Source: Hyparrhenia diplandra
Lineage: Eukaryota; Streptophyta; Magnoliopsida; Poales; Poaceae
Reading direction: 5' to 3'
Assembly: GCA_015847255.1 (NCBI GenBank)
Contig: JADLZK010009398.1
Span: 248,001 to 312,000 of the forward strand
Length of the DNA stretch: 64,000 nucleotides
Shown: piece after piece, positions 34,173 through 44,595 of the stretch
Numbering within the stretch: position 1 is the stretch's first letter
Layout: every line of letters starts with the position of its first letter
Notes under the pieces: generated by a model
The model's database searches: none
The model's input: only the letters and a program-made list of their open reading frames with translations
What the model was told of the DNA's origin: nothing
Made by a program: the position numbers and the translations under genes

Positions 34173-36779
34173 CCGGTATCCCGAGACCACTACGATCCAC
34201 CCACCACCATGGACAACGACTCGAAGAAGCCGGCTGAAGAACTTGGGGACCAGTTCACCAAATTCGACAACAGCCGGACAAAATCGAGAACAAACTTTCG
34301 ATCCTCTTCGGGCGACGATCCAAAGAAGAATCAAGCGCCGCCAACAGCCTTCGGGACGCCGAGCCGAGATGAAGACGATAAAGAGACAAAGAGCCCGCGA
34401 CTTCATCAAGAAGCGGACCGACGGCAAGCGTAACATGGATGATCAAGTCACAATGTACCGATCTGGAGAACCCGATGAAGGGCTACCTCGGGCCGGCCGG
34501 CACCGCCAGGGCGCCACCATCGTGGGCGCATGCGCGCCCCCTTCGCCCCTTTCGGGCGACACCTTCCTAGGTCTCACGCCCGCTCCGCACAAGCCGCCCT
34601 TCCCGACCTACGATGGCAAGGAGGATCCCTCCAATGGATCAACCATCGCGAACAATTCTTCGGGGACAAGGTACGCCACCACGAGCAAGTCCGTATGCAT
34701 CCTATCATCTCATAGGAGGAGCACAAAGAATGGTACATGAGGCTGTCCCAGAGAAATCGGTGGCAGATTGGGCGAAGCCGCCCAATATGTCAACGAGCGC
34801 GGTCCAGCTTGAACGGGCGGAATCCGTTGGGTGAGCCGGCATCGCCGAGGAAGACAGCAGACACCGCCGACGAGTACACGGAGCAGCCTCGGCGCACGTG
34901 GCACGCAAAGCCACCTCGACGACAAGCGCCAGTGAACATCTACACAAAGAAGCTTGGGTGAACCGCCAAGACGGACGCCGAGATGCAGAAATCCCACGGA
35001 CATGGAGGTCGCCATGTCTCGCCAGGCGCACGAGCGACGCCGCCATCCTCTACAACACCGCAAGCCAAGACAAAGCGAAGGCCGTGGCGCCCGCGCCCGT
35101 GGCCCCGCTGCCGCCCCCGCAGCGCCCGCGGTCGGCCAAAGAACGACTCGGCCGCTCAAGCGGGCCGACACCGAGGAGATGACGGAGCGACGCAAGGCTG
35201 GACTCGCTTCAATCAGGACGAGCCGTTCACACGGGTCACAAGTGCAAGCACCTCTTTGACATCACGATCTTCAACGACTACACCGACGACACGACGAACG
35301 CCCCACTAGCGGACGCCAAAGAGGAGGCCCGATCCGAAGGTCCTCGTTGGGGACCCCGACTCCCTGCACGTGGTGCTCATCTCTCTACCTCGTCGGCATG
35401 ATCTCGTGCACGGGCGCCAACATCATCGGCCGACTCGGGAGCAACGCGACAACTACATCGACCCCCGCGTGGTGACCCACGCAGCCTCCGGACTCACCCA
35501 GTCGTGTGTTGATCACCACCGGCAATCGGTGCCACTTCTACATGTCTAGCCACCACCTTCGCCGCACCACCACGCCTCCTCGACGCCAAAGACTTTTTTC
35601 GACATCGACGCCACGCCATGCCACCGGGCGACGACGCCGACGTCATCCTTGGCATGCCTTGGTTGGCAAGCTTGGGACGAGTGACGGGACTTCGCGACAC
35701 ACGAGCCGCAGTACATCACCGCGACGGCCGCCCGAGCACGCTCACGCCGGCTCCACCCCCTCGTGGAGGCGCTCCGCCCCCGGCCGCTCGGCCAGTCGCA
35801 TCTTCGCCGGCCGCCGGGACACCTCCTTCTCGGCTTGGGAAACGTTCGAGACATGCGACGCCTTGGACCTCTACGACACGCCCACCGAAAGTCTTTCGCC
35901 CGCCCCGCGCAGTTACATTGGAGGACTAGCACCTACGCCGCAGATCGCCCGACGTCACCACCACGGGCGACGCCGCACCAAGATGGACGCCGGAGGACGG
36001 CCTCCTCCTCTTCGACGGCCGATTCTACCTTCCTTCCTTCCTCCTCTCCACTATTGCTAGACCCGCCGGAGGCCTTGTTTCAGGGAAGTTCCGGCAGTAG
36101 ACGAACTTCCTCGCCTTTGGGAGCTTACACGACGGAGCCTACGGTACCGAGACCGACCGCCATCCTGTTGGGCGGCATATGGCCCGCGGGCGCCACCACG
36201 CCGGCCCCGGCTAGGGTCGTCTTTCTCGACGGCATGGATCGCCCTTCCTCACCGTCGACAATGTCCACATCGCCTACAACGCGAGAGAGGGGTGTCCACC
36301 GCCTTTCGCCTCTCTCTCGCTCGACGTTGGCTCCCTTCATGTACCGGCACGATGTTGAACTTGGTCGCTACTCCTCCTACTGGCCGCGACATCACCATCC
36401 GGGCGGCCCGCTTCCGCTCAACGCCAACGCTCCGCCCAACGAGCTTATTCTTCGAGAGCCCACTCGCGACATGGTGCATCAAGACCTTGAGGTGGGCGTT
36501 CCAAGGAGCTCCTACCGGGCGGCCCGTCGTCGACAACTTCACGCCAGGACGGTCTTTGTCACCGGTACATCTACCACGGCTACATCGGTAACCTTCACTA
36601 CCTCCCCGGAGTTTGATCTCGCGAACCAGTGGGAGAACATAATCCTCGTGAACCCGGTGCAAGGTCGACTGCATCGCGCAGATGAGCTTATTATTCCGTG
36701 GGCAACCGATCTCCACTCGTGTGTGATCGAATGGACTTTCATCCAAAGGCGAGGACGCCACGGCCGGAGAAGGGGGAGA
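34173..36779 (+). pseudogene. Broken gag-protease remnant of gypsy element
   Basis: Translation in shifting frames gives gypsy gag motifs: MDNDSKKPAEELGDQFTKFD from the ATG at 34209, then KPPFPTYDGKEDP near 34600 followed by a WINHREQFFGDK-like stretch. Near 35620 MPPGDDADVILGMPWLASLG is the conserved C-terminal part of the gypsy protease. Around 36010 LLFDGRFYLPS resembles the segment just before the integrase zinc finger. RT and RNase H, which should lie between the last two, are absent. GC content is high and frames change every 100-200 bases. Confidence 0.7.
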
Positions 36780-37350
36780 TGTCATGACCCGTAAAATAGG
36801 GCCCAGGAGGACAGGGCCCGACAGCTCGCTGGCGCCGGGCGCCGCCTCCCGGGCTTACAGCGCGCCCGCCGTCCCCTCCTTTCCGCGGATTCGTCGGCAA
36901 TTAATTCGGGAATAAATGAGGAAAATATCTAGGATTATCTTTAGGCGTTTTTGGTGTGCAAGGGGATATCTCATATATAAGGGAGACCCTTATTAGAAAA
37001 TAAATAAATAGGATATGCTTGTAAAAGGTATTCCAATCTATAAGGAAACCTTTAGAGAGATTGCTTGAGATACAAGTCCCACTAGCCGGGCTATATAAGT
37101 AAGGGGTCTGTAATCTTTCAGGGCAACAAGCAAATAAAGAAATTTATCCCAATCTCTCTTCCTCTCTCTCTCAAGCAGCCCCCCCTCCTCGCCGGCCAAG
37201 CCGCCGCCGCCGCTTCGACCAGCGCCGCCCGCCCCGCCGGCGCGCAGCCGCCGCCGCCCACGCCGCCACCACCACCATCGCCGCCACCTTCTCCTCTCTT
37301 CCAATCCCCACCCATTTGTCGGTTCCGCCCAATCTAGCCGGAACCCGACA
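36780..37350 (+). repeat. 3' LTR of chromovirus-like element
   Basis: Starts TGTCATGACCCG after the PPT, carries the 12-mer CCGGGCGCCGCC at 36835-36846 and a CTATATAAGT TATA box at 37091-37100. Ends CCGGAACCCGACA. Confidence 0.85.
36835..36846. other. GC box CCGGGCGCCGCC in chromovirus-like LTR
   Basis: Third exact copy of the 12-mer also found in the solo LTR and the Sirevirus LTR. It lies about 255 bp upstream of the TATA box. The left LTR has a shorter related GGCGCCGCGCCGCC at 33725. Confidence 0.6.
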
Positions 37351-37689
37351 GGTCCCGTAAAAATAAAAAGATAGATAATAGCTGTTGTTATGTGTTTTTT
37401 TCTCATTTGCACAGTAAACACTGAGTGATTATTATTAACTTAATTAATATTCACGTGAATGTCAAAGCAAACATGTTTTTGTTTGACAAAAGATGTTTTT
37501 TTTTTTTCAAAACACAGGTGAGCTATGTTTTAGTGTATTAAAGAGAAAAAGGATGGTCGTTAACATGATCATCGCTCATACAGACACTCAAATATGAGTG
37601 AGGCAATTACACAGACTCAAAAAAACTCTTGCACGCCCTAGATTGCAGACAAAATGTCCTAAGTCATCTTGTTGCCCAAATTATATCAA

Positions 37690-37968
37690 GGCTCATTTGG
37701 ATCTTCTTTCCATTTTAGAGGAATTGGAATATAATTTGTGAACGAGAGTATTTAGCTTGGAATTGGACATCAAATCTATCTTTAATTCATGGATTTGGGA
37801 GATATAATTTGATTCCATAAATCATCATGCTAAATTTCTGCTCAACTAAGTATCTCCCTCATGTACCCGATATATGAGTATATTTGGTATGTGGCCGTAT
37901 TAATTTAGTGTCTAAGAGTTGTGATTATTATTAGAATAAACTTCAATTCCAAGGATCCAAGCGGGGTC
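37690..37968. mobile_element. Possible PIF/Tourist-like MITE
   Basis: The left edge GGCTCATTTGGATC is the inverse of the right edge GGATCCAAGCGGGGTC with mismatches, and GAATTGGAAT/CAATTCC follow inside. No clean 3-bp duplication is seen, so the ends are uncertain. Confidence 0.35.
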
Positions 37969-38171
37969 TTTAGCAAAACAGAGCCGGTACGGGAAGACTA
38001 TGGAATTTTTATATCCAAATTGTAAAATATATGCATTTCTCATAAATTTCATCCGGTAATTGGATTTTAGTCACATTTATATTTCCTTTGTTTCCATCAT
38101 AATAGTATTCGCTCTATATAAAAAAATCTCATTACCCAACAAATCAAATATTTTTGAATTTAACTAGGTTT

Positions 38172-38420
38172 ATAATAAACGGCAACGGATCAGTTGCAAA
38201 CTGACCTCTCCGTAAACCCGCAGTTAGGTCATAAGATGTTGATCCAAGGGGCACGAGGGATTGAGTAATTTTACACTTAATCGTCGCTCTTAATCAAACT
38301 TTTGCAAATCCCCCTTCCACCTCCCCCGCGGCGCCTCATTGGCCTATGACCCCGATTGGAAGTTTGCACGGTTTGCACGGAGAGGTTGGTTTGCACCCGA
38401 TCCGATTTGCCATAATAAAC
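38172..38420. mobile_element. Mutator-type MITE with 9-bp TSD
   Basis: The element at 38181-38411 is flanked on both sides by ATAATAAAC (38172-38180 and 38412-38420). Its terminal inverted repeats are about 40 bp and imperfect: GGCAACGGATCAGTTGCAAA at the left and the reverse complement reading GGCAAATCGGATCGGGTGCA at the right; both continue to ACCTCTCCGT. A 9-bp duplication is the mark of the Mutator superfamily. There is no coding capacity. Confidence 0.85.
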
Positions 38421-38621
38421 AATAATCCCTTTGTTTGAAGTTATAGGATGTCTTGCCTTTTCATTAGCTATATAATGTGTCTAGATTCATGATGTATTTA
38501 GAAAAGACAAACGTGTTATAGTTCAAAACAGAGTATCTTCAAATAGTATATTAGTTATGATATATATATTTCATGATTAATATATAAGTCACAATTATTA
38601 GACGTCATAATGGTTTTATTA

Positions 38622-38867
38622 CTTAATCCATTCCAAATTATAATACGTTTTACTCTTTTTGACCCTAAGTTTGACTATTCGTCTTGTATTCAAAAAATTG
38701 TGCAATATGTCACATCTTTAGGATAGCTTGCTTTATATTAATAATTTTTTAAATGATTTAAATTTGATAATGTTTGTATAAATTTTTTGAATAAGACAAT
38801 GTTAAAAAATTGAGGCCAACCAAGTCAAACGTCTTATATAAATTAGATTAGATTAGAATAGAGGGAG
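38622..38867. mobile_element. Stowaway-like MITE (degenerate)
   Basis: TA-flanked 246-bp element. The right end GAGGGAG/TA is canonical and the left end is diverged (TA/CTTAATCCATTCC). Inner arms ATACGTTTTACTCTTTTTGAC and CAAGTCAAACGTCTTATA are inverted copies. Tc1/Mariner superfamily. Confidence 0.65.
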
Positions 38868-39103
38868 TATATATTGGTCGCTCTTAAAATTATGTCCTCA
38901 CGAAATTTTTTTAGAAAAGGAAATAAAATCTTTCTTTATGCCATGGATGGAGTAGCAAGCGCTAGGTTCTTGTCTGTTTCTAGTTCCTACTAGGACGAAC
39001 CCAAATCCAAATTCAACCCACCTGAGTAGAGGCCTATAGGGGAAAAGTGGAGGAAGGGGCCGCCAGGCTTAGGGTTTCTCGACAGCTCCTTGCCCTCTCC
39101 GCC

Positions 39104-41721
39104 ATGGACGCGCAGCGCGCCCCTCCTCGACGAGCTCATGGGCACAGGTAAGTACCCACCAGATCCCCTCGCCCGAACGGCGCCGCTCCATGCATTAACC
39201 CTACCCCTAACCGCGCTGCGGGTGCTGTCGTTTGCAGCTCGCAACCTAACTGAGGAGGAGAAGAAGGGGCACAAGGAGCTGAAGTGGGACGATCCGGACG
39301 TGTGCGGGCCCTACATGGTCCGTTTCTGTCCCCATGACCTCTTCGTCAACACCAAGAGCAATCTCGGTACGGCCGTTCCTTGGTTTCTTCTTTCTTGTTT
39401 TAATGCGATTTGCGATGGATTTTATTTTACTCGTGATAAGTTCGGTTGGGGTGTTTGCAGGGCCGTGCTCGAGGATCCATGATCTGAAGCTCAAGGAAAG
39501 GTGATACCGATTGTGATAGTTAATTGACTGAGATTTGTAAAGAAATAAAAATCAACAGGCTTCTTGTAAAAAAAAATACAGTATGATTTTGTTGATGTCA
39601 TCTCTTAGTAACTTCTGTGTGAAATTAGACACAACATCAGAACTGTTATTATGTGAATTGTGAAATGATTGTGTCCCAACACCTCCTATCCAGTCTAAAA
39701 AGAAATAGTTGTTCCAGGATAAATTATACATCCTAGAGCAGCATTTGTTCTCTCAGTTTTAAAAAGTATAATACATTTTTTATATCAAGGCATCAAAAAA
39801 ATTGCTCAGCGCAATATTGAGAGTGTTTGATCTTATATGGTGAAGAAGCAAAGGTTGAATGTGTGTTAAAAAGGGGTTTGGAAATGTGCCTAGGTGTTTT
39901 AAATATTATATTTTGTGTAAATTAAAATCCTTAGGTGAATGAAGTGAGAGTTGCATTAGATTAAAATTTAAGAGATAGATGCCCAGCCTTTATAGTTGAC
40001 AAATAGGATAATCAGCACCACATTCCCAATTGGCGCCTAGCCATGCTATATTCTCGCGAAATGATAGTGACTTTTGGCTTCAACTAGCAGGATTTTTCTT
40101 TAATCCAGATGAATATAAATGAGCATGTCATATGTGTAGTTTATTTAGCCATACAGAATTTCATGCTATTGTTTGACAATTTGGGATACTTTTAAGGGTT
40201 CTGACAGTTTGTAGTTTTCTTGTTTTGTGATCTCATGCAAGTTTTAACTGTTCCATCTAGCTTAATAATTCTAAAACAATTATATCACTTTACCAACATT
40301 GAGGATGGCTCCCGTGAAACAAGCAAACCAAGTTAATAACATTGAACAATTTGAATAAATGTTAGCTCACAACAGAGAACGCTAAGGTAATACGGAGTAG
40401 CTATTAGGTTCAGATTGAATGCTTTAATTACTCGACAAGAAATTAATATTTTTTTACCTCCAGTCAGTGAGATGGGCGTTAAAGTTGGTGGTTTTACTGG
40501 ATTGGCTTTGTGACTCCACTTTCATCCGTATATTTTCTTTGAACCAATAATTCACCTCATGTGATTATATGTTTAGCTATACAGGGTAGATATTCAACTA
40601 TCAATTTGTATCTCACATGGGTTTTTGGGTATGTGCAGCTTTGAGGCATCTCCAAGGCATGATACTTATATGCGAAGGTTTGAGGCAGAGCTTGCACAAC
40701 AATGTGAGAAATTGGTGAGTCACTGCTTGCTCTTGCAAAAATTTCTGAGTAGTACATTTACATTTGTTTATTTTGTTGCAGGTAATGGATTTAGATCGAA
40801 AGATAAGGCGTGGTCGAGAAAGGTTGGCTCATGATTCTGCTATTCCAATGCCAATCCCTGGAAAAATAGCTGAGCAGCTTTCATTGCGAGAAGAACAGGT
40901 CAAGAAGCTGCTGGAGCAAATTGAGGAGCTTGGTGAGGCTGGTAAAGTGGATGAAGCTGAGGCACTTATGAGAAGGGTACTGACATGCAACATCCATCTT
41001 GTTCCTTTATTATGTTTGAACACTACTTTACCAATTTGTGAAATTCTCACTTAATTTGGTTTTGCAGGTTGACATTCTAAATGCTGAGAAGACAGCTTTA
41101 GCTAACCAAGCAGACAGCAAAGTGGCTATGCTTGAGAAGAAGATGGAACTTTGTGAAACATGTGGATCATTCTTAGTTTCTGATGATGCTCTTGAGAGAA
41201 CGCAGTCCCACGTGACTGGGAAACAACACATTGGTTATGGTATGGTTAGAGATTTCCTGGCGGAATACAAGGTAAATTTATCACATCACTAGAAGTTGTG
41301 AATACTGATTTAATTTGAGTACTTATGGTGGTTTTATCTAATCCAGGCGGCAAAAGAGAAGACAAAAGAGGAAGAGAGGCTTGCAAGGGAGCAGAAGGCA
41401 GAGGAGCGTCAGAAACAGAGGGGAAAAGAGTATGATAGTGGGGGCAGGGATAGAGATGTCATTGCCAGAAGGGAGAGATCTGGGGAACGTGACTATGACC
41501 GTGATCGCCGTATGAGCGGCCGTGGAAGAGACAGGCCCTATGACTACAGAGAGAGAGGATCAGAGTACCGAAGCAATCCCTACAGAAATGGGAGGGATTT
41601 TGAAAGAGGCGGACACAGATACAGGAGTGGTGATATGACAAACAACAGAGGGAGAATGAGGAGCAGATCACGTTCTCCAACCAGGCATGGCTATGGAAGA
41701 TCTAGAAGTCCAGATCATTAG
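39104..41721 (+). CDS. LUC7: LUC7-like U1 snRNP-associated splicing protein
   Basis: Seven exons with GT-AG introns: 39104-39147, 39238-39366, 39461-39500, 40639-40714, 40782-40976, 41068-41271 and 41347-41721 (TAG). The product is about 353 residues, the usual plant size. It has the LUC7 N-terminus (LLDELMG), a first CCCH zinc finger (CGPYMVRFCPHDLF ... CSRIH), a coiled coil (RKIRRGRERL, LSLREEQVKKLLEQIEELGE), a second C2H2 finger (CETCGSFLVSDDALERTQSH, then GKQHIGY) and an Arg/Ser/Asp/Tyr-rich tail ending GRMRSRSRSPTRHGYGRSRS. LUC7 proteins bind U1 snRNP in the nucleus and influence 5' splice-site choice. The start GCCGCCATGG is a strong context. One oddity: exon 1 has CCCC at 39120-39123 where the frame needs CCC, so the ATG at 39104 is out of frame with the rest. 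Either the base is an error or translation starts at the in-frame ATG at 39138. Confidence 0.95.
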
Positions 41722-42560
41722 TGAACATTTAGATAGTTTTATTCACAGTTGGGACTCATGAGGTAGACCGATCCCTTCTGCTATTTATTACTGTACAATG
41801 GGTTTTATTGAAGTGTCACACTTGTTTAAGTCTCTGCTCTGCTGTAACAGCTCTGTTGGAACCCTACAGACTTCCTTTTTAACATGGGAATTTTTTTCCC
41901 AGGTAGGTATCGATTGTCATTCCCACAATTTTGTGTTTCTGATATTCTATATGTATGCTGAAGCTTTGTTTCGATATTTGGAATCGAAAGTTAAATTAGT
42001 AAGGCCGGTACTGGACTTCATATATGGATGATGTTTACAGCCTATAGCAGGTAAACCTTGAACATCAATGTTTCATGTTACACACTTCTTATTTCCTTGG
42101 TAACTCTGCTAGAAACCTTAGTTCTGCTCTTTGGCTTTGATTTTTACACTACTTAGTCCAGGTATCTTTTCCTACCAAAATTTATGTGCATGATTATGAG
42201 TTATGTACCTTTATTCCTTTATTAACAGTTGACTAGCTGTCAGTTCGTCATGAAGTAGTATTGTGTTCAGGAAGAACAATCAGACAAAATGATCCACCGT
42301 CAATCCAGTCATTCAACAATTTCTTTTTCTGGAACCGTTGTAGTGTACAAGAGATCAAGCTTTGGTTTGTACATAATGGTGCCCTGGTTAGAACCACCAG
42401 GATTGGGCCTATTTCCTGACTGTCTAGTTATTGGCTCAAAGTCTAGTTTAGAGAAGGTTCTGTTTCCTCAGCACAATATATTAGATAATAACTTTGCAGT
42501 TATGAATCCTGTAATTGGTGTGCTATTTGAGCAGGTAGTATATTCTAAGTATGCAAACTA
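41722..42560 (+). other. LUC7 3' UTR and downstream sequence
   Basis: AT-rich sequence after the stop with no repeats recognised. Small ORFs here (41798-42031, 42289-42561) show no motif. The poly(A) site cannot be placed with confidence. Confidence 0.45.
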
Positions 42561-43245
42561 ATGATGTCATTCAGTGTTTTTGACATATTTTGTTGGAGCA
42601 GTGTCTATTGATGTTATGTTTGTTTGCATGCCATTCGTTCACCTGTTATTTTTTTTCACTTTGCATAATATTATGCTTTGCGATAAGCCTAATTGAGTTG
42701 TGCGCGGATGTCTTCGACGAAACTTAGGTCTCAAATTGGTTGCCCCAAGAAGTCATGAGGTAACCACTCTGCGCCTTCTTGGTGAATAAAAATGATAGAG
42801 AGGTTTGGGCCAGATTCTCTGGTAAGGGTTACTAAAGCAACGATTGCCCAAGCATGTGTCCATATGATTTCCATGTGTTCATAATAATAGTAGCTGAAAA
42901 GAGGATGTGCTTAGGCGTGGATGTTCATGGTTGGTTTAAAACCGTTCAACCTGTGAACCCACCAACTGGACCGGGTGAATATGCTGCCCAGGTCTGCCGG
43001 GTTTCTGTTTTGAATTTGAACCGCATGTGCTGGGACGGGCTGTGAAACCAGCTAAACCCGTCCCAATTCGTGCTTGCCCTGTTGCGCTCCTTAGAGAATC
43101 GCCGCCGTGCGGTCGGAGGTGAACGAGCCTTGGCCACAGCCGGTGATCTTAGATCTTGCCCATCATCTTTGGCGTGGCCGTCGGGCGTGGTCTCGCTCGT
43201 GGGTCGACTCCACGCGCCGGTAAAACGCCCTGCAACCTGTTGGTA
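42561..43245. other. Intergenic sequence, nothing recognised
   Basis: The sequence is moderately GC-rich around 42940-43230. No conserved ORF, inverted termini or repeats were seen. Confidence 0.4.
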
Positions 43246-43366
43246 ATCTCATACGAACTGTGACGTTCTCTCGCGGGATGAATGGATCTAATCAAAATCA
43301 TTATATGTATCTCATACGAACTGTGATGTTCTCTCACGGGATGAATGGATCTAATCAAAATCATTA
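43246..43366. repeat. 63-bp tandem duplication
   Basis: Two units (43246-43308 and 43309-43366) of ATCTCATACGAACTGTGA followed by GTTCTCTC and GGGATGAATGGATCTAATC, differing at two positions. The second copy is interrupted at its end by the Stowaway MITE at 43367. Confidence 0.85.
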
Positions 43367-43623
43367 CTCCCTCCGTCCCTAAATACATGTCATTCTCGCC
43401 CCCGGAGAAGTCAACGCTTTCAAACTGTCGGTAATTATATATTAAAATATATAAATATTTATGCTAAGTAATTAGTATCATTGGAAAGATTTTAAGTCTA
43501 GTTTTTTAATAAATTTGTCCACGATATAAATATTGCACGTATTTTCTACAAAACCTAGTCAAAAGTTGAGAAAGTTTGACCGGCACGCACCCCATAGCGA
43601 CATCTAAAAAGGGACGGAGGGAG
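43367..43623. mobile_element. Stowaway MITE, 257 bp
   Basis: Starts CTCCCTCCGTCCCTAAATAC and ends GGGACGGAGGGAG, flanked by TA on both sides (43365-43366 and 43624-43625). It is AT-rich inside and non-coding. Tc1/Mariner superfamily. Confidence 0.92.
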
Positions 43624-44258
43624 TATATGTTACAAGAACAAGTCCATTGATTAATGTTTTCTCGACCTCAAGTGCTACATTATTTTTTAAAAAAAGGCTT
43701 AAGCACATTGATATTGCTTATTAGTCAATCTTAGATGGTGGTACATAATTTTAAGATGGTTTAATAGGTAATATGTACAATTATTGTTTTTAAGTAGTCT
43801 AGTAGTAACTCATAATTTCTTAATTATCTATAAATCTATTATAGTGTGTCACTTGCACAAAAGAAAACGGCAGCCACTTGCACAAAGAAAACGGCATCCG
43901 GCACAGGTGACAATCAGCCTGATTGATAGCGCTGCGGCTGCATATATGCGATGATATGAAAACGACTTCATGTGCAAACTATAAAAACTCCAATTAAGGC
44001 CACATAATCCGGATCTAACGCTCTAGGTGATAGACGGGTTTTTTTTTAACTTAAAAAGCCTCACCTGTGGGGTTTAAATTTAACACGTGTGTATACAAAG
44101 TTGGAGGGTTTAAGTAAAAAAAATTTTGTGATGTTGGAGGGTTTAAGTAAAAAAATTTCCGTGAAGTTGGATCCAAATCCCGTGACCTTAATTATAGTTT
44201 CCATAGTTTACACACTAAGCTAGTTTCCATAGCATATGCTCCCACAATGTATAATAGT
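43624..44258. other. AT-rich intergenic sequence with a short tandem repeat
   Basis: Contains two copies of GTTGGAGGGTTTAAGTAAAA about 34 bp apart (44100-44160). No gene. Confidence 0.5.
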
Positions 44259-44260
44259 TA

Positions 44261-44426
44261 CTCTCTTCGTCCATAAATACTAACAATTTAAATTAAATAT
44301 ATATTAATAATTATAGTATAATTAGTATCATTGTATTTGAAGATATAAATGTTGCATGTATTGTCTAAAAAATTAAGTCAAACTTGTGACACGTATACAA
44401 AAAAACGAAAAAAAAAACGGAGGGAG
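44261..44426. mobile_element. Stowaway MITE, 166 bp
   Basis: TA-flanked, starts CTCTCTTCGTCCATAAATAC and ends ACGGAGGGAG. Its interior (TAGTATCATTG, ATATAAATGTTGCATGTATT) resembles the MITE at 43367, so the two belong to one family. Confidence 0.88.
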
Positions 44427-44595
44427 TAGCTCTTCAGCATTGATACATGGTCCACTTATCACTTATAGAGTTTCAACCTGCTTCTCCTCTGTTGTCAAAA
44501 AAAAAAAAAAAAATTGCTTCTCCTCTCTCTCCTCCTTTTTTCTCCTTCCCATCAATATTTAGTCAGCTTCCAACATGCTATTATACTTGCTCTAA

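Larger units (their letters stand above)
33683..37350 (+). mobile_element. Deleted gypsy (chromovirus-like) retrotransposon
   Basis: The LTRs are 33683-34172 and 36780-37350, both beginning TGTCATGACCC. A degenerate initiator-Met-like PBS (CCGGTATCCCGAG) lies at 34173 and a PPT (GAGAAGGGGGAGA) directly before 36780. The internal region of only 2.6 kb holds gag and protease, then a short integrase-start-like segment; RT and RNase H are missing. No matching 5-bp TSD is seen (GGGGT left, GGTCC right). Confidence 0.8.

Noticed and set aside
34710..35195. Minus-strand ORF of 161 codons over the gypsy internal region
   Set aside because: Shadow of the + strand gag remnant; high GC makes the antisense frame open.
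33678..37355. TSD for the chromovirus-like element
   Set aside because: GGGGT (left) and GGTCC (right) do not match; either the ends have changed or the element recombined.
43246..43366. Possible CRISPR-like direct repeats
   Set aside because: Only two adjacent units with no spacers, in a plant nuclear context. It is a simple tandem duplication.
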